From Planctomyces sp. SH-PL62 (lineage in GTDB: Bacteria; Planctomycetota; Planctomycetia; Isosphaerales; Isosphaeraceae), in contig NZ_CP011273.1 in assembly GCF_001610895.1 (NCBI RefSeq), forward strand, positions 372,001 to 436,000: 64,000 bases of DNA, in the 5' to 3' direction. The translations under genes and the position numbers were made by a program. Of the stretch, positions 37,475 through 47,315 are shown piece by piece. Numbering within the stretch: the first letter of the stretch is position 1; every line of letters begins with the position of its first letter. The notes under the pieces were generated by a model, which saw only the letters and a list, made by a program, of their open reading frames with translations, did no database searches and had not been told where the DNA came from.

Positions 37475-38272
37475 TCAGCGGGCCGGCTTGATCTCGACGT
37501 TGCGGAACCAGATCTCGGCGGCCTCGATCTCCAGGGCGATCCGGCCTCGAGTCAGCGGCCTGGGGGCGCCGGGCTGGGCGGGGTCGTCGAAGCGCACGGC
37601 GGTGCCGCGATTCACGACCTTGCCGTTGAGCAGGTGGGTGATCTCGGCCCCCTTGCAGATGATCTCCACGTCGTTCCAGCCCTCGCGCTCGGGAACCACG
37701 GCCAGCCGATGCTGATAGTCGATCCCCTTCAGCCCCAGGACGCGCGGTTCGCCTCCCTCGTCGGCCGGGAGGAACGTCGGATAGTCGGGCGATGCGGCGT
37801 CGCGCGTCTTGGGGTCGATCGTCGTGTCGAGCTGCATGCCGAAGAGCGCGATCAGGTCGCCGACGTTCGTCTCCTCGATCTGGTACTGCAACGACCGGGG
37901 CCAGACGGCGTCGGGGCCGGTGATGTGGTAGTACAGCCCGGCGTCCTTCTTGAGCGCGTAGCGGGGCTCGAACTTCTTGTCGCCCCATCGGTACTGGAGC
38001 CGCAGGTGGTAGTCGCCGTGCTCCTTCTCGGTGCCGATGTAGCCCATCACCACCTTGGACTTGTCCTCGTGGTTCTTGTAGAGGTGGATCGCGCCGTCCT
38101 CGATGGTGATGATCCCGTCCGGGTCGGAGTTGCGGCCGTGCTCCTGGAGGAACGTGTACCAGCCGGTCAGGTCCTTGCCGTTGAACAGGGGCGTCCAGTC
38201 TTCCGACGAATCCGGGGGCGCGGCCAGGGCCAGGCAGGACGCCAGCGCCAAACAGGGGAGAGACAGAAGCAC
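37475..38272 (-). CDS. DUF1080 (3-keto-disaccharide hydrolase) family protein
   Basis: A 265-residue secreted protein with signal peptide LALASCLALA followed by the typical start of the domain, WTPLFNGKDLTGWYTFL. Conserved segments include AIHLYKNHEDKSKVVMGYIG, DYHLRLQYRWGDKKFEPRY, WPRSLQYQIEETNVGDLIAL and HLLNGKVVNRG. The concanavalin-like fold is common in planctomycetes and Bacteroides; some members cleave 3-keto-glucosides. The start is a GTG at 38272. It is 200 nt downstream of the HEAT/cytochrome gene, with a repeat copy in between, and may belong to the same regulon. Confidence 0.88.
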   Translation of the reverse strand: MLLSLPCLALASCLALAAPPDSSEDWTPLFNGKDLTGWYTFLQEHGRNSDPDGIITIEDGAIHLYKNHEDKSKVVMGYIGTEKEHGDYHLRLQYRWGDKKFEPRYALKKDAGLYYHITGPDAVWPRSLQYQIEETNVGDLIALFGMQLDTTIDPKTRDAASPDYPTFLPADEGGEPRVLGLKGIDYQHRLAVVPEREGWNDVEIICKGAEITHLLNGKVVNRGTAVRFDDPAQPGAPRPLTRGRIALEIEAAEIWFRNVEIKPAR

Positions 38273-38347
38273 GGATAACCACCTTTCATGTCATGATTCG
38301 GATACGGGATTCGAGGTCGCTGCATTCGTTCAAAGGAAGACTGGCGT

Positions 38348-38457
38348 GATCATGCCTTCACCCCTGGTGGGGGAAGGTGGCCCGCAGGGCCGGATGAGGG
38401 GGACCGTCAAGGCGGACGACACGAACAGGCGACGACTCCCCCGCTCGTCCCCCCTTC
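38348..38457. repeat. Dispersed palindromic repeat family A, copy 4
   Basis: The string tcatgccttcacccctggtg, then gggaaggtggcccgcagggc and cggatgagggggacc, is followed by a loosely complementary ctcgtccccccttc. It lies just beyond the stop codon of the HEAT/cytochrome gene, in the position of a transcript end. Confidence 0.65.
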
Positions 38458-38473
38458 GACCGCCGCGCCCGGG

Positions 38474-41371
38474 TCATGGTTGTTTGAGGAAGGCGATGAG
38501 GTCCGCGAGGCCCTGCTCGCCGAGGGCGTCTTCGAAGCCTTCGGGCATGAGGGAGCGGCCCGACGGGCGGACGGCCTCGATCTCGGAGCGGAGGATGGAT
38601 TCTTCGACCCCCTCGGCGGCGCGGAGCTTGAGGCTGGCGGCGGTCTCCTCGACGAGCAGGCCCGAGAGCGTCTGGCCGCGTTTGGTCAGCACGGTGAAGG
38701 CGACGAGGTCGGGCGACACGTCGGCGTTGGGGTCGAGCACGTCCTTGAGCAGGGCCGACTCGGGACGGCTCGCGACCCCCGAGAGGTCCGGGCCGACCTT
38801 GTAGCCGTCGCCCCGGTGCTGGTGGCAGGTCCGGCAGTTCTTGACGAACAACTCGCGGCCCCGTCCGGGATCGCCGGTCAGGCTCAGCACCGGCTGGAAC
38901 CTGGCCACGACCTCGGCGCGGTCGCGGGGCGTGCGCGACTCCAGCAGGGCCGCCGCCCGGCCCGCGACCTCGGAGTCGGGCGAGGACCGGAGCGACTCGC
39001 GCTCGGCGGGCGTCAACTCGGACAGGGCCACCACGTCGTCCTCGATCGCCTCGACGAGCCGCCCGGCCAGCGGCGTCGAGCGGATCATCGCGGCCAACAC
39101 CGCGCGCCGGGGGGCGGTGGGGATCGTCTCCCAGGACTCGAAGATCCGAGCCGCCAGGGGCGCCGAGCCGACCTCGACGACGGCCTCGGCCGCCGCCGCC
39201 TGCACCGCCGGGGGCTGGTCGGCCGACAGCAGCGCGGGGACGAGCGCGGCCGCGTCGTCGGGGCGGAACCGCGCCAGCAGGGTCAAGGCCCGCGCGCGGT
39301 CGGTCGGGTTCGCGTGGGCCGACCCGACCGTCTCGGCCGCGCGATCCAGCAGGACGCCGAGCTTCTCGAACCCCGCCTGGTTCGCCAGCTCGCGCGGCGA
39401 ACGGTTCGCGCGGGCCAGGCCGTCGGAGAGCCCGAGCAGGAGCGCGATCCGCCCGGCCGAGCCCTCGCCTTCGGCGGGGGGGGCGAGCCTGGCCGCGAGG
39501 GCCTTCAGTTCGTCGGGGATCGCCCGCGCCCCCAGGATGGAGGCGGTCGCGTCGAGGAGTCGCGCCTGGCCCGGTGTCGCCGTCGCGAGCCATTCGGGGT
39601 GGGCCGTGAGCAGGGTCGCGAGGAACGGCGAGGCGGTGTCGCGCAGGCCGCTCAGGACGGCCAGCCGCGTCCACTCGTCCTCGGCGTCGCGGGCGGCGAT
39701 CCGCGCCAGCGCCTCGACGGCTCGCGGCGCGTCCGAGTCCCCCAAAACGACGGCCGCCTGGAATCGGACGCGGCTCTCGGGGTCGTCGGCCCGCGTCGCG
39801 ACGGCCTCGACGAGGCCGGGGCGGCCGGCGGCGAGCTTCGCGGCGGCCTCGCGTACGTCGGCCGAGGCGTCGGCCAGGAGTCCCACGACGATCGCGTCGT
39901 CGAGCGTGCCCAGGCCGTCGAGCGTCCAGGCCGCGTGGATCCGCCCCAGCGGCGTCGCGCCGGTCCTCGCCAGCGTCTCCAGGAGCGGCAAGGCCGCGAG
40001 GTCGCGACGGTTCGTGAGCAGCCGTTGGGCCGTGTCGCGACGCCAGCCGTTGGGGTGCTCCAGCAGGGCGACGAGTTCGCCGGTGTCGGCCTGGCCGAGC
40101 CGGGGCGGCTGGGCGGGCGTCGATCCCTTCCGCGCGATCCGCCAGATTCGCCCGCGATTTTGCCAGCGTCGGAACTCGATGGACTCGCGGAGGTCGGCCG
40201 GGACGAAGTCGGGGTGCTCCACCATCTCGCGGTAGAAGTCGACGACGTAGAGCGCCCCGTCGGGGCCGGTGGCGGTGTTCACCGGGCGGAAGTAGGGATC
40301 GGTGGAGGCCAGGAATTCGCGGTCGGGCTCGGCGCGGCGGGCGAGGAACGTCGGCCCCTGGTGCTCCAGGATCCGGCGCTGGACGAGGTTGGTAAGCGAC
40401 TCCCCGAAGAAGGCGTTGCCGCGATAGACGTCGCCCAGCAGGTCGCCGCGATAGATCGTCGGGCCGCAGCTCGCGTTGAAGTAGGTCGTCGACTCGCGGT
40501 TGAAGGTGGTCGGCGGCGGGCTGAGGGGGAAGACGCGGCCGCCGTCGGCGGGGTCGAGGATCGTCGCGACCGTCGCCGATTCGGCGAGGTACGGGTTGCG
40601 GGCGAGCGTCCGCTCCTCCAAAACGACGTGGCGGATCGGGATGGTGTTCCACGAGGGGAACCGCCGCCCCCAATCGTCGCGAGGCAGGCCGAACTGGCTG
40701 AAGCCGGAGACGGTCTGGATCTCGCCCGTGTCGGGGCGGAAGCGGAAGTCGTGGAACCGGAGCGGGACGGCGGCGGAGTCGGGATCGCCGGGCTTTCGGA
40801 CCACGCCGTCGCTTCTCCCGTTCGCGCCGTAGACCCAGCCGTCGGCGCCCCAGGTCAGGCCGTTGACGCGGAGTTGCGTGTTCCCCTCGGCGAAGCCGGT
40901 CAGGACGACCCGGCGGGTGTCGGCCCGGCCGTCGCCGTCGTCGTCCTTGAGGAAGAGGATGTCGGGCGCGGCGGTGACCAGCACGCCGCCGTTCCAGGGG
41001 AGGACGCCGTTGGGAAAGTTCAGCCCCTCGGCGAACGTCGAGGCGCGCTCATACCGGCCGTCGCCGTCTCGGTCCTCCAGCAGCCGGACCTTGCCCGAAG
41101 CGGGCCCGCGGGGGTAGTCGAGCATCTCCGCCACGAACAACCGGCCGTCCTCGTCCCAGGCCGCCGCGACCGGGCTGCTCACGTCCGGCTCGGACGCGAC
41201 GAGCGTGATCGTCAGGTCCGGGTCGATCAGCTTCAGCGTCTTCACGGCCGCCTCCGGCGCGAGCGGCTCCGGCACGACCGGGGCGTCCCCGAACGCGGCC
41301 CTCGCCGCCACGACCAGACCGATCAGCCCAACGCCGCAAGCCCGCCTCGGGGCGTTCGAGTCATACCGCAT
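38474..41371 (-). CDS. PVC-type propeller/HEAT-repeat cytochrome c protein (intact)
   Basis: A 965-residue protein with the same domain plan as the frameshifted gene ending at 18435. A signal segment (GLIGLVVAARAAFGD) is followed by a propeller part (LTITLVASEPDVSSPVAAAW, LEDRDGDGRYERASTFAEGL, FLKDDDGDGRADTRRVVLTG), then HEAT repeats, and the haem domain with CRTCH in VKNCRTCHQHRGDGYKVGPD, ending MPEGFEDALGEQGLADLIAF. The frame is intact. The ATG at 41371 follows AAGGA. It starts 53 nt after the ceramidase-like gene and is likely the last gene of that operon. Probable periplasmic sugar oxidation with electron transfer to the haem; inference. Confidence 0.93.
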   Translation of the reverse strand: MRYDSNAPRRACGVGLIGLVVAARAAFGDAPVVPEPLAPEAAVKTLKLIDPDLTITLVASEPDVSSPVAAAWDEDGRLFVAEMLDYPRGPASGKVRLLEDRDGDGRYERASTFAEGLNFPNGVLPWNGGVLVTAAPDILFLKDDDGDGRADTRRVVLTGFAEGNTQLRVNGLTWGADGWVYGANGRSDGVVRKPGDPDSAAVPLRFHDFRFRPDTGEIQTVSGFSQFGLPRDDWGRRFPSWNTIPIRHVVLEERTLARNPYLAESATVATILDPADGGRVFPLSPPPTTFNRESTTYFNASCGPTIYRGDLLGDVYRGNAFFGESLTNLVQRRILEHQGPTFLARRAEPDREFLASTDPYFRPVNTATGPDGALYVVDFYREMVEHPDFVPADLRESIEFRRWQNRGRIWRIARKGSTPAQPPRLGQADTGELVALLEHPNGWRRDTAQRLLTNRRDLAALPLLETLARTGATPLGRIHAAWTLDGLGTLDDAIVVGLLADASADVREAAAKLAAGRPGLVEAVATRADDPESRVRFQAAVVLGDSDAPRAVEALARIAARDAEDEWTRLAVLSGLRDTASPFLATLLTAHPEWLATATPGQARLLDATASILGARAIPDELKALAARLAPPAEGEGSAGRIALLLGLSDGLARANRSPRELANQAGFEKLGVLLDRAAETVGSAHANPTDRARALTLLARFRPDDAAALVPALLSADQPPAVQAAAAEAVVEVGSAPLAARIFESWETIPTAPRRAVLAAMIRSTPLAGRLVEAIEDDVVALSELTPAERESLRSSPDSEVAGRAAALLESRTPRDRAEVVARFQPVLSLTGDPGRGRELFVKNCRTCHQHRGDGYKVGPDLSGVASRPESALLKDVLDPNADVSPDLVAFTVLTKRGQTLSGLLVEETAASLKLRAAEGVEESILRSEIEAVRPSGRSLMPEGFEDALGEQGLADLIAFLKQP

Positions 41372-41424
41372 TCGCAAGATCCTTCACGAACGTCGTCGGC
41401 GGTTTGGTCCGTCCGCGATGAGGG

Positions 41425-42789
41425 TCAGGGCTTCGGGGCTTCGTCGTGCAGGGTTTTGAGCAGGCCCAGGGCCTCGTCGACGATCTGCTCGCCGACGCCG
41501 GGGGCGGTGTAGCTGTGGAGGCCGGTCCAGGTCTGGTAGCCTCCCAGCTCGAAGCCCTTGCGGTCGGGGACGTAGCCGATGTAGTCGTTGGCCAGCTCGA
41601 AGACGAAGGTGTCGCGGAACGGGCTCCGGCGCTTGATGTCCTGGCCCAGCACGGTGAAGAACTCGGCCGGGACGCCGACGACGGCCGTGTCGCCGATGCG
41701 GATCGCCTGGACCCAGGTCTTGCGTTCCTCGCCCTTGCGGGGGGCCAGCTCCTTGCGCATGTCGCGGAAGACGTCGACGACGAACTGGGCGATCTGCGGG
41801 TGGTCCTTGAGCTTGTAGGCCTCATAAGCGACGACCGCCGCGTCGTCCTTCTCCTCGTCGAAGTCGCGGACCTTGACGGTGATCTCCTTGCGGATCCCCT
41901 TCACCCGGTCGACCGCGCGAGGCTCGGCCCTGGCGAGCGCGTCGAGGACCGCGGCCTTCATGCGGACGATCATCTCGTCGGCCTTGAGCTCGAGGTTGTG
42001 GGTGGAGCCCGAGGCGCCCTCGAAGAACAGGGCCGTCCCCCCCAGTTCCTTCTCAAGCTCCTGGGCCGTCAGGCCGTAGAAGCCCGGCGAGCGGACGCCC
42101 GGGGTCCGGGCGCCGATGGTGTGCGTGGAGTGGTTGAACATCAGGGCCGCCAGCGCGCCGTCGGGGCGATGGAAGGCCCAGACGGGGAGTTCGGGGTCGA
42201 ACGGGCCGGTGGGGCGGACGAAGTCGTCCGTCGCCCCGGTCCAGTAGATCATCCCGTTCGCCAGCAGCAGCCGACTGTTGCGGCCGACCGAGGATTCCTC
42301 GCCGAGCCGGAACGACATCGTCGCCGGGGCCAGCCGTGCGTTCGCGGCGACGGCCGCCTCGACGGCCTTGTCGCCGACATGCTTCGTGAACGCTTCCTCG
42401 CGGCTGTAGCCGTGGATCGTGCAGGTGGTGGGGGCGTGGTGGGTGTGGGTGGCGTTGATCAGGACGTTGTCGAACGGGACGCCCGCCTCCTTCTCGATCC
42501 GGCGGGCGGCGTCGTCGAGCACGTCGCGCTCGACCATCAACACGTCAAGCTCGACGAGCGCGACCTTCTCCCCGTGGGGGTCCTCGATCACGATGGCCGT
42601 CGCCCGCAGCTCCCCCTCCTGGCCGGTCGCCTTGCCGGGGCCGATCCCGCCGCCGATCACCATCGAATCGTCGGCCGTCAGGTTCGCGGCGGCGGCGCCG
42701 ACCTTCAGCTCGCCGGCCGAGGCCGGGCCCCGCGCGGCGGCGACCGCCATCGCGAGGCCGACCGAGAACGTAAAGAAATTTCGATGCAT
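41425..42789 (-). CDS. Neutral/alkaline ceramidase-like secreted protein
   Basis: A 454-residue protein with a signal peptide (TFSVGLAMAVAAARGPASAG). The N-terminal domain follows the neutral ceramidase plan: LKVGAAAANLTADDSMVIGG, LRATAIVIEDPHGEKVALVE, and the zinc-site His-x-His in LINATHTHHAP (His115, His117), with a later MFNHSTHTIGARTP. The full eukaryotic ceramidase C-terminal immunoglobulin-like domain is not evident. In planctomycetes such proteins often sit in glycan-degradation loci and may not act on ceramide. The ATG at 42789 is the start of the signal; a longer in-frame leader is unlikely. It lies between the lipoprotein and HEAT/cytochrome genes. Confidence 0.85.
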   Translation of the reverse strand: MHRNFFTFSVGLAMAVAAARGPASAGELKVGAAAANLTADDSMVIGGGIGPGKATGQEGELRATAIVIEDPHGEKVALVELDVLMVERDVLDDAARRIEKEAGVPFDNVLINATHTHHAPTTCTIHGYSREEAFTKHVGDKAVEAAVAANARLAPATMSFRLGEESSVGRNSRLLLANGMIYWTGATDDFVRPTGPFDPELPVWAFHRPDGALAALMFNHSTHTIGARTPGVRSPGFYGLTAQELEKELGGTALFFEGASGSTHNLELKADEMIVRMKAAVLDALARAEPRAVDRVKGIRKEITVKVRDFDEEKDDAAVVAYEAYKLKDHPQIAQFVVDVFRDMRKELAPRKGEERKTWVQAIRIGDTAVVGVPAEFFTVLGQDIKRRSPFRDTFVFELANDYIGYVPDRKGFELGGYQTWTGLHSYTAPGVGEQIVDEALGLLKTLHDEAPKP

Positions 42790-42878
42790 CGGCGCTGTGA
42801 CTCCCGGGTGCGGAAAGAATCGGGCGAGCGGGCCGGTCGACCCGCTCGGGATCAGGATCGTCGTCGGGCGAGGGGGAG

Positions 42879-43085
42879 TCAAGGCCTGGCCTTGCTCCGG
42901 CCCTTCACCTTCGCGGTCTTCGCCAGGTCCACGGGCGACTGCTCCAGCGGCGGCGCCGGGGGCATCGTCCCGGGGGGGAGGTTGGTGGGGGTGCCCGCCA
43001 GCCGGTCCTCCGACCAGCAGCCGGGCCCCAGCGCGGCGATCAGCGCCGCCGCGACGGCGACCCTCACCCGCTTGATCACCTTCAT
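42879..43085 (-). CDS. Small lipoprotein of unknown function
   Basis: A 68-residue product: a signal with basic start (MKVIKRVRVAVAAALIAALG) leads to GPGCWSEDRL, where the Cys would be lipidated. The rest is Pro-rich (TPTNLPPGTMPPAPPLEQSP) with a basic end. It lies 69 nt after the DUF1559 gene and 89 nt before the ceramidase-like gene, so it is probably in one operon with both. A short lipoprotein next to DUF1559 recurs in planctomycetes. The ribosome site is weak. Confidence 0.6.
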   Translation of the reverse strand: MKVIKRVRVAVAAALIAALGPGCWSEDRLAGTPTNLPPGTMPPAPPLEQSPVDLAKTAKVKGRSKARP

Positions 43086-43154
43086 GTTCTCATTCGTCGT
43101 CGGGATGGCTGGCATCGGGCGGCTCCGGGATTCGTGGGGACGCGGTCGGGTCGA

Positions 43155-44234
43155 TCAGTACGAGTCGGCGCTGAGGACCTCGCCGCCGGAGCGGGAGCCG
43201 AGCGCCCACCAGGCGGGGAGGCTGATCGAGTCCTTGACGAACCGGACCGAGCCGTCGGCCAGGGCGACGTTCACGCCGCCGGAGTGGTTGCTGCTCGCCG
43301 CCGCCGAGCCCGTCGGGCCGACGAACTGGACGTACGAGATGTCGCCCGCGTTGCCGCAGTGCAGGCTGTTGGGCCGGGCGACGTGCATGTAGTTCACCAG
43401 CGAGACGTGCGTCGGATACCCCAGCAGCCAGTTGTAGCCGAGGTAGGCCGAGGCCCCCGCGTTGGCCGTGGTCGTCGGCGGCAGGGTCATGCACGCCTGG
43501 GCCGCCCTCATGGCCCCGTCGGCCCCCGTCCCCACCCCCGACGTGTCCACGCCGGGGAAGATCACCCGCCTGGCGTCCTTGGAGTTGGGCGTGATCGACG
43601 CCACCCCCGGCGCGAGGCCCAGGCCGATCAGGTGCTCGCTGAAGACCGCGGTGTTCGACGTGCCGTCGGTGATCGAGGCGATCCGGACGGTTCCCGCGCC
43701 TCCCCCCCAGCCGGTCGTGCCGATCCCGCCGTTGAGCAACAGGTCCTTCGGCGGCACGATCGTCCCGCTGTAGGCCATGATCTGGCCGGGGCCGCCGTAG
43801 TTGCCCACGTAGCTGCTGGTCGCCCAGGGATAACCCGGCCGCTGGGAGATCGACTCCGACGGGCAGAGCAGAGACGCGACCTGCGTGTAACCGGCCGTCG
43901 TCATGTGCAGGCCGTAGTTGCCGAGCGAGAAGTTCATCGAGTCGAACAGCGCGCCCTGCTCGATCTGCGGCAGGATCGCCACCGTCCAGGACCACGAGAA
44001 GCCCGAGTCCTGGATCTCCGACGTCGGGTAGTTGCACTGCATCGGCATGACGTCATAAGTCGAGATGTAGTTCTGCGCCGCCAGCCCGAGCTGCTTCAGG
44101 TTGTTGACGCACTGCGCCCGGCGGGCGGCCTCGCGCGCCGACTGGACGGCCGGCAGCAGCAGGGCGATCAGGACGGCGATGATGGCGATGACCACCAGCA
44201 GCTCGATCAGCGTGAATCCACGGTTCCGACGCAT
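43155..44234 (-). CDS. DUF1559 domain protein with pilin-like N-terminus
   Basis: A 359-residue protein starting [20 protein letters not shown], a type IV prepilin-like signal with the cleavage Gly and Glu5, then [20 protein letters not shown] and [15 protein letters not shown]. The C-terminal [20 protein letters not shown] is the DUF1559 hallmark ending. A prepilin peptidase is expected to process it; the mature protein should be on the outer face of the cytoplasmic membrane. The ATG at 44234 follows TTGAGGAG. It is the first gene of a likely operon and is divergent from a XylR-type regulator. Confidence 0.95.
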   Translation of the reverse strand: MRRNRGFTLIELLVVIAIIAVLIALLLPAVQSAREAARRAQCVNNLKQLGLAAQNYISTYDVMPMQCNYPTSEIQDSGFSWSWTVAILPQIEQGALFDSMNFSLGNYGLHMTTAGYTQVASLLCPSESISQRPGYPWATSSYVGNYGGPGQIMAYSGTIVPPKDLLLNGGIGTTGWGGGAGTVRIASITDGTSNTAVFSEHLIGLGLAPGVASITPNSKDARRVIFPGVDTSGVGTGADGAMRAAQACMTLPPTTTANAGASAYLGYNWLLGYPTHVSLVNYMHVARPNSLHCGNAGDISYVQFVGPTGSAAASSNHSGGVNVALADGSVRFVKDSISLPAWWALGSRSGGEVLSADSY

Positions 44235-44377
44235 GGGCGGGTGACTCCTCAAGACCGGGGGATGTGCTAGGGGCGACAAGGACGGTCGGAGCGATCGCGG
44301 AGCGCGGACGGGGCGGTTGGAACGCCCGGAAGACGCATCGGAAGAGAGGGCGGCCGGCCCGGGGCCCGGGTGGCGGA

Positions 44378-44455
44378 TCAAGTTAAACAAAGGCTGTGCA
44401 GTAATGGAATTGAGCTATCATGCAAATCCGATTAAGAAATCGTGTCACGACGGCG
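44378..44455. promoter_or_regulatory. AT-rich divergent promoter region
   Basis: In the roughly 500-nt gap between the DUF1559 and XylR-type genes lies a single AT-rich island (gttaaacaaaggctgtgcag and on through gattaagaaatcg). It contains a -35-like TTGAGC followed 16 nt later by TTAAGA on the plus strand, and a TTGCAT on the minus strand. It is the likely site for both promoters and for the regulator. The remaining sequence of the gap shows no gene I recognise. Confidence 0.4.
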
Positions 44456-44732
44456 AGGTCTGGACGAGCGGCGAGCGCCCCCCCGAAAGCCCCGCGCGGC
44501 CGCCCCGAGGAACCGCGTCGGGGCCGGGGCCGGGCCCCGATCCGACGTATCGACGCGTCCACGCATCAAGAGGATTCGCCCCGCTCCGGGGTCGCGAGGC
44601 CGGGCGTGGCGGCCTTCGGATGTAGGATTTCCGCCGCCCGTCGGCGGGCCCTGGACCCGACGTTCCACCCACTGTAGCATGGCCCGAATCTCATTCCGAT
44701 CGACCCCGAGGATCACCCGGCGGGCCCTCGCC

Positions 44733-45965
44733 ATGCCACGACGACGGCGACGAACCGGCCCTCCGCACGTCGCGTTCATCATCGAGACCTCGATGGCCTA
44801 CGGCCGCGAGATCCTCCACGGCACCGTCCAGTACGTCCGCGAGAACGGGCCGTGGACCGTCTTCTTCGAGCCCCGATCGATGCAGGACCCGGCCCCGCCC
44901 TGGCTGGAGCACTGGGACGGCGACGGCATCATCACCACCCTCTACCCCCAGTTCTCCGAGCTGATCCGCCGGACCGGGATCCCGACGATCGACCTGGACG
45001 ATCAGGAGCCGCGCTCCGGGCTGCCGAGCGTGCAGAGCGACCAGGCCGCCATCGGCGCGACGGCCGCCGCGCACCTGATGGAGCGGGGCTTCACCCGCTT
45101 CGGCTTCTTCGGCTACCCCCAGTTCGAGTGGTCCCGCCTGCGGCTGGAGGCCTTCCGCCGGGCCGTGGCCGCCGCCGGCTTCGCCTGTGAGGAGTACGAG
45201 CCGGCGCACGCCGTCTCCTGGGGGCACCAGATGCCGGCCTGGGAGGCCGAGATCGAGCGCGTCTCGCGCTGGATCGCCGGCCTGCCCAAGCCGCTGGGCC
45301 TGATGGCCTGCAACGACTTCCGGGGCGTCCAGGCGCTCGACGCCTGCCGTCGCGCCGACGTGGCGGTGCCCGAGGAGGTCGCCGTGATCGGCGTCGACGA
45401 CGAGATCCTGGCCTGCGAGTTGGCCCAGCCGTCGCTCTCCAGCGTGATCCCGGACTGCCGCCGGATCGGTTACGAGGCCGCCCGCCTGCTCGACGGCGTC
45501 CTGGCCGGCAAGCCCCCCCCGCCCCGCTCCGTGCACATCCCCCCTCGGGGCATCGCCGTGCGGCAGTCGAGCGACGTCACCGCGATCCCCGACCCGATCG
45601 TCGCCGACGCCATGCGGTTCATCCGCGAGCACGCCTGCCGGGGCATCCGCCTGGACGACGTGGTCGAGCACGCCGGGATCTCGCGCAGCTCGCTGCACCG
45701 TCGCTTCCGCGCCTCGACCGGGCGGACCATCCACGACGCGATCTCGGGGATGCGGCTCGACCGGGTCAAGCACCTCCTCATCGAGACCGAGCTGCCGCTC
45801 CACGCCGTCTCCGATCGCGCCGGCTTCGCCCACGTCGAATACCTGGCCGCCGTCTTCCGCAAGGCCACAGGCGCGACCCCGGGCGCCTTCCGCCGGGCCC
45901 ACCGCGAGGCCGACGCCCGATCGCCGTCGCTCCGTCCCCGCCCCGGCGGCCGAGGGGGCGAGTGA
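44733..45965 (+). CDS. XylR-type AraC family transcriptional regulator
   Basis: A 410-residue regulator of XylR type: a periplasmic-binding-like sensor domain (HVAFIIETSMAYGREILHG, ATAAAHLMERGFTRFGFFGY, VAVIGVDDEILACELAQPSL) joined to a C-terminal AraC helix-turn-helix pair (GIRLDDVVEHAGISRSSLHR and DRAGFAHVEYLAAVFRKATG). Such proteins sense a sugar and activate catabolic genes. The start is uncertain; I chose 44733 because MPRRRRR precedes the domain at once, but an ATG at 44679 is in frame. It is divergent from the DUF1559-lipoprotein-ceramidase-cytochrome genes, the likely target. Confidence 0.92.
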   Translation: MPRRRRRTGPPHVAFIIETSMAYGREILHGTVQYVRENGPWTVFFEPRSMQDPAPPWLEHWDGDGIITTLYPQFSELIRRTGIPTIDLDDQEPRSGLPSVQSDQAAIGATAAAHLMERGFTRFGFFGYPQFEWSRLRLEAFRRAVAAAGFACEEYEPAHAVSWGHQMPAWEAEIERVSRWIAGLPKPLGLMACNDFRGVQALDACRRADVAVPEEVAVIGVDDEILACELAQPSLSSVIPDCRRIGYEAARLLDGVLAGKPPPPRSVHIPPRGIAVRQSSDVTAIPDPIVADAMRFIREHACRGIRLDDVVEHAGISRSSLHRRFRASTGRTIHDAISGMRLDRVKHLLIETELPLHAVSDRAGFAHVEYLAAVFRKATGATPGAFRRAHREADARSPSLRPRPGGRGGE

Positions 45966-46147
45966 GTCGACGGCCGGGGCGACGAGTCCGACGAATGCGG
46001 GATGCCCTGATCGACCCTCGATCCGGATTCGGGAGATCGGGGGATCCTCCGCGGCTCGGCAGTTGCATAAGATGTCGTGAAGGACCATCGTGCGGCGAGC
46101 GGGCCCGCGAGGTGAATCAATCGAGGCCGCGCAGGGGGAGCGTCGAG

Positions 46148-47215
46148 ATGGCGGCTATGCCGATGAAGTTCGAGACCGCGCATTACGAGTTCCTGGTCAG
46201 CCCCCTGACCGCCTCGGGGGCGCGCCCCTCGGCCAGGGAGCCGGCCAGCTCGTCGGTTCGGGTGGACCTGGCGGCGACCTCGCATCCGGGGAAGGTGCGG
46301 AATCGCAACGAGGACCATTACATGGTCGCCAAGGCTTCGCGGCGGATCGAGGTCCTGATGGACAACCTCCCCGCCGGCGAACTCCCGGGCCACCTGGGGG
46401 AGGAAGCCTATTCGATGGTCGTGGCCGACGGCATGGGGGGCATGAACGCGGGCGACGTGGCGAGCATGCTGGCCATCAGCACGGGCGTCCGGCTCGCCGA
46501 CAAGTCGGTCAAGTGGGGCTTCAAGATCAACGAGCGCGAGGCCCGCGACCTGCTCAATCGGATGAGCATGTACTTCCAGGAGATCGACCTTCGACTCACC
46601 CGCAAGAGCGACGACGACCGCCGGCTCTTCGGCATGGGGACCACGCTGACGCTCGCCTACAGCGTGGGGTCGCACCTGTTCCTGATCCACGTCGGCGACT
46701 CCCGCGCCTACCTCTTCCGAGGCGGCGAGCTCGCCCAGCTCACCCACGACCACACCGTCGCGCAGGCGCTCGCCGACGCCGGACAGATCAAGCCCGAGGA
46801 CGTCCGCCAGCACGCTCGCCGCAACACCCTCACCAACTACCTCGGCGGCCACCGCGGCAAGGTCCGGGCCGACGTCCGCTGGACCCGCCTCGAAGACGGC
46901 GATCGCCTCCTGGTCTGCACCGACGGCCTCACCGACATGGTCTCCGACGCCGACATCGCCGGGGTGCTCGCCCGCGGCGAGGATTCCCAGCGCAGCGTCG
47001 ACGTCCTGCTGGAGAAGGCCCTCGACGCCGGCGGCAAGGACAACATCACCCTGATCGTCGCCGGCTACACCATCCCCTCCCCCGAATCGTCGGCGATCCT
47101 CGAAGGCCACGCCCAGACCGCCCACGCCCAGGAGACGACCATCACGGACACCGGCGAATTCCCCGCCGCCCCCCCCGATCCCGGAAGCCGGAATCTAGGC
47201 CGGGAAGCCTCGTAG
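46148..47215 (+). CDS. PP2C-type serine/threonine protein phosphatase
   Basis: A 355-residue cytoplasmic phosphatase. Motifs in order are KVRNRNEDHYMVAK, SMVVADGMGGMNAGDVASM (metal-binding Asp), GMGTTLTLAYSVGSHLFLIH, VGDSRAYLFRGGELAQLTHD, RLLVCTDGLTDMVSDADIA and GGKDNITLIVAGY. These include all Asp ligands of the two-metal centre. An N-terminal leader of about 45 residues and a Thr/Ala-rich tail flank the domain. The ATG follows ggggga. No kinase partner gene is adjacent, though planctomycetes carry many Ser/Thr kinases. Confidence 0.94.
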   Translation: MAAMPMKFETAHYEFLVSPLTASGARPSAREPASSSVRVDLAATSHPGKVRNRNEDHYMVAKASRRIEVLMDNLPAGELPGHLGEEAYSMVVADGMGGMNAGDVASMLAISTGVRLADKSVKWGFKINEREARDLLNRMSMYFQEIDLRLTRKSDDDRRLFGMGTTLTLAYSVGSHLFLIHVGDSRAYLFRGGELAQLTHDHTVAQALADAGQIKPEDVRQHARRNTLTNYLGGHRGKVRADVRWTRLEDGDRLLVCTDGLTDMVSDADIAGVLARGEDSQRSVDVLLEKALDAGGKDNITLIVAGYTIPSPESSAILEGHAQTAHAQETTITDTGEFPAAPPDPGSRNLGREAS

Positions 47216-47315
47216 CCCTCCCGCTCCTCAAGGGCGAAGGGGCGACGAGCGCGAACGCCGGCGCGTCCTCGGTTCGGCCGCCTTCCCCCGCCATGAATCC
47301 GCCGGCGTCGGCCCG

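Noticed and set aside
38480-41512. Open frame opposite the second HEAT/cytochrome gene
   Set aside because: Same reason; the minus-strand gene has a signal peptide and a CRTCH haem site.
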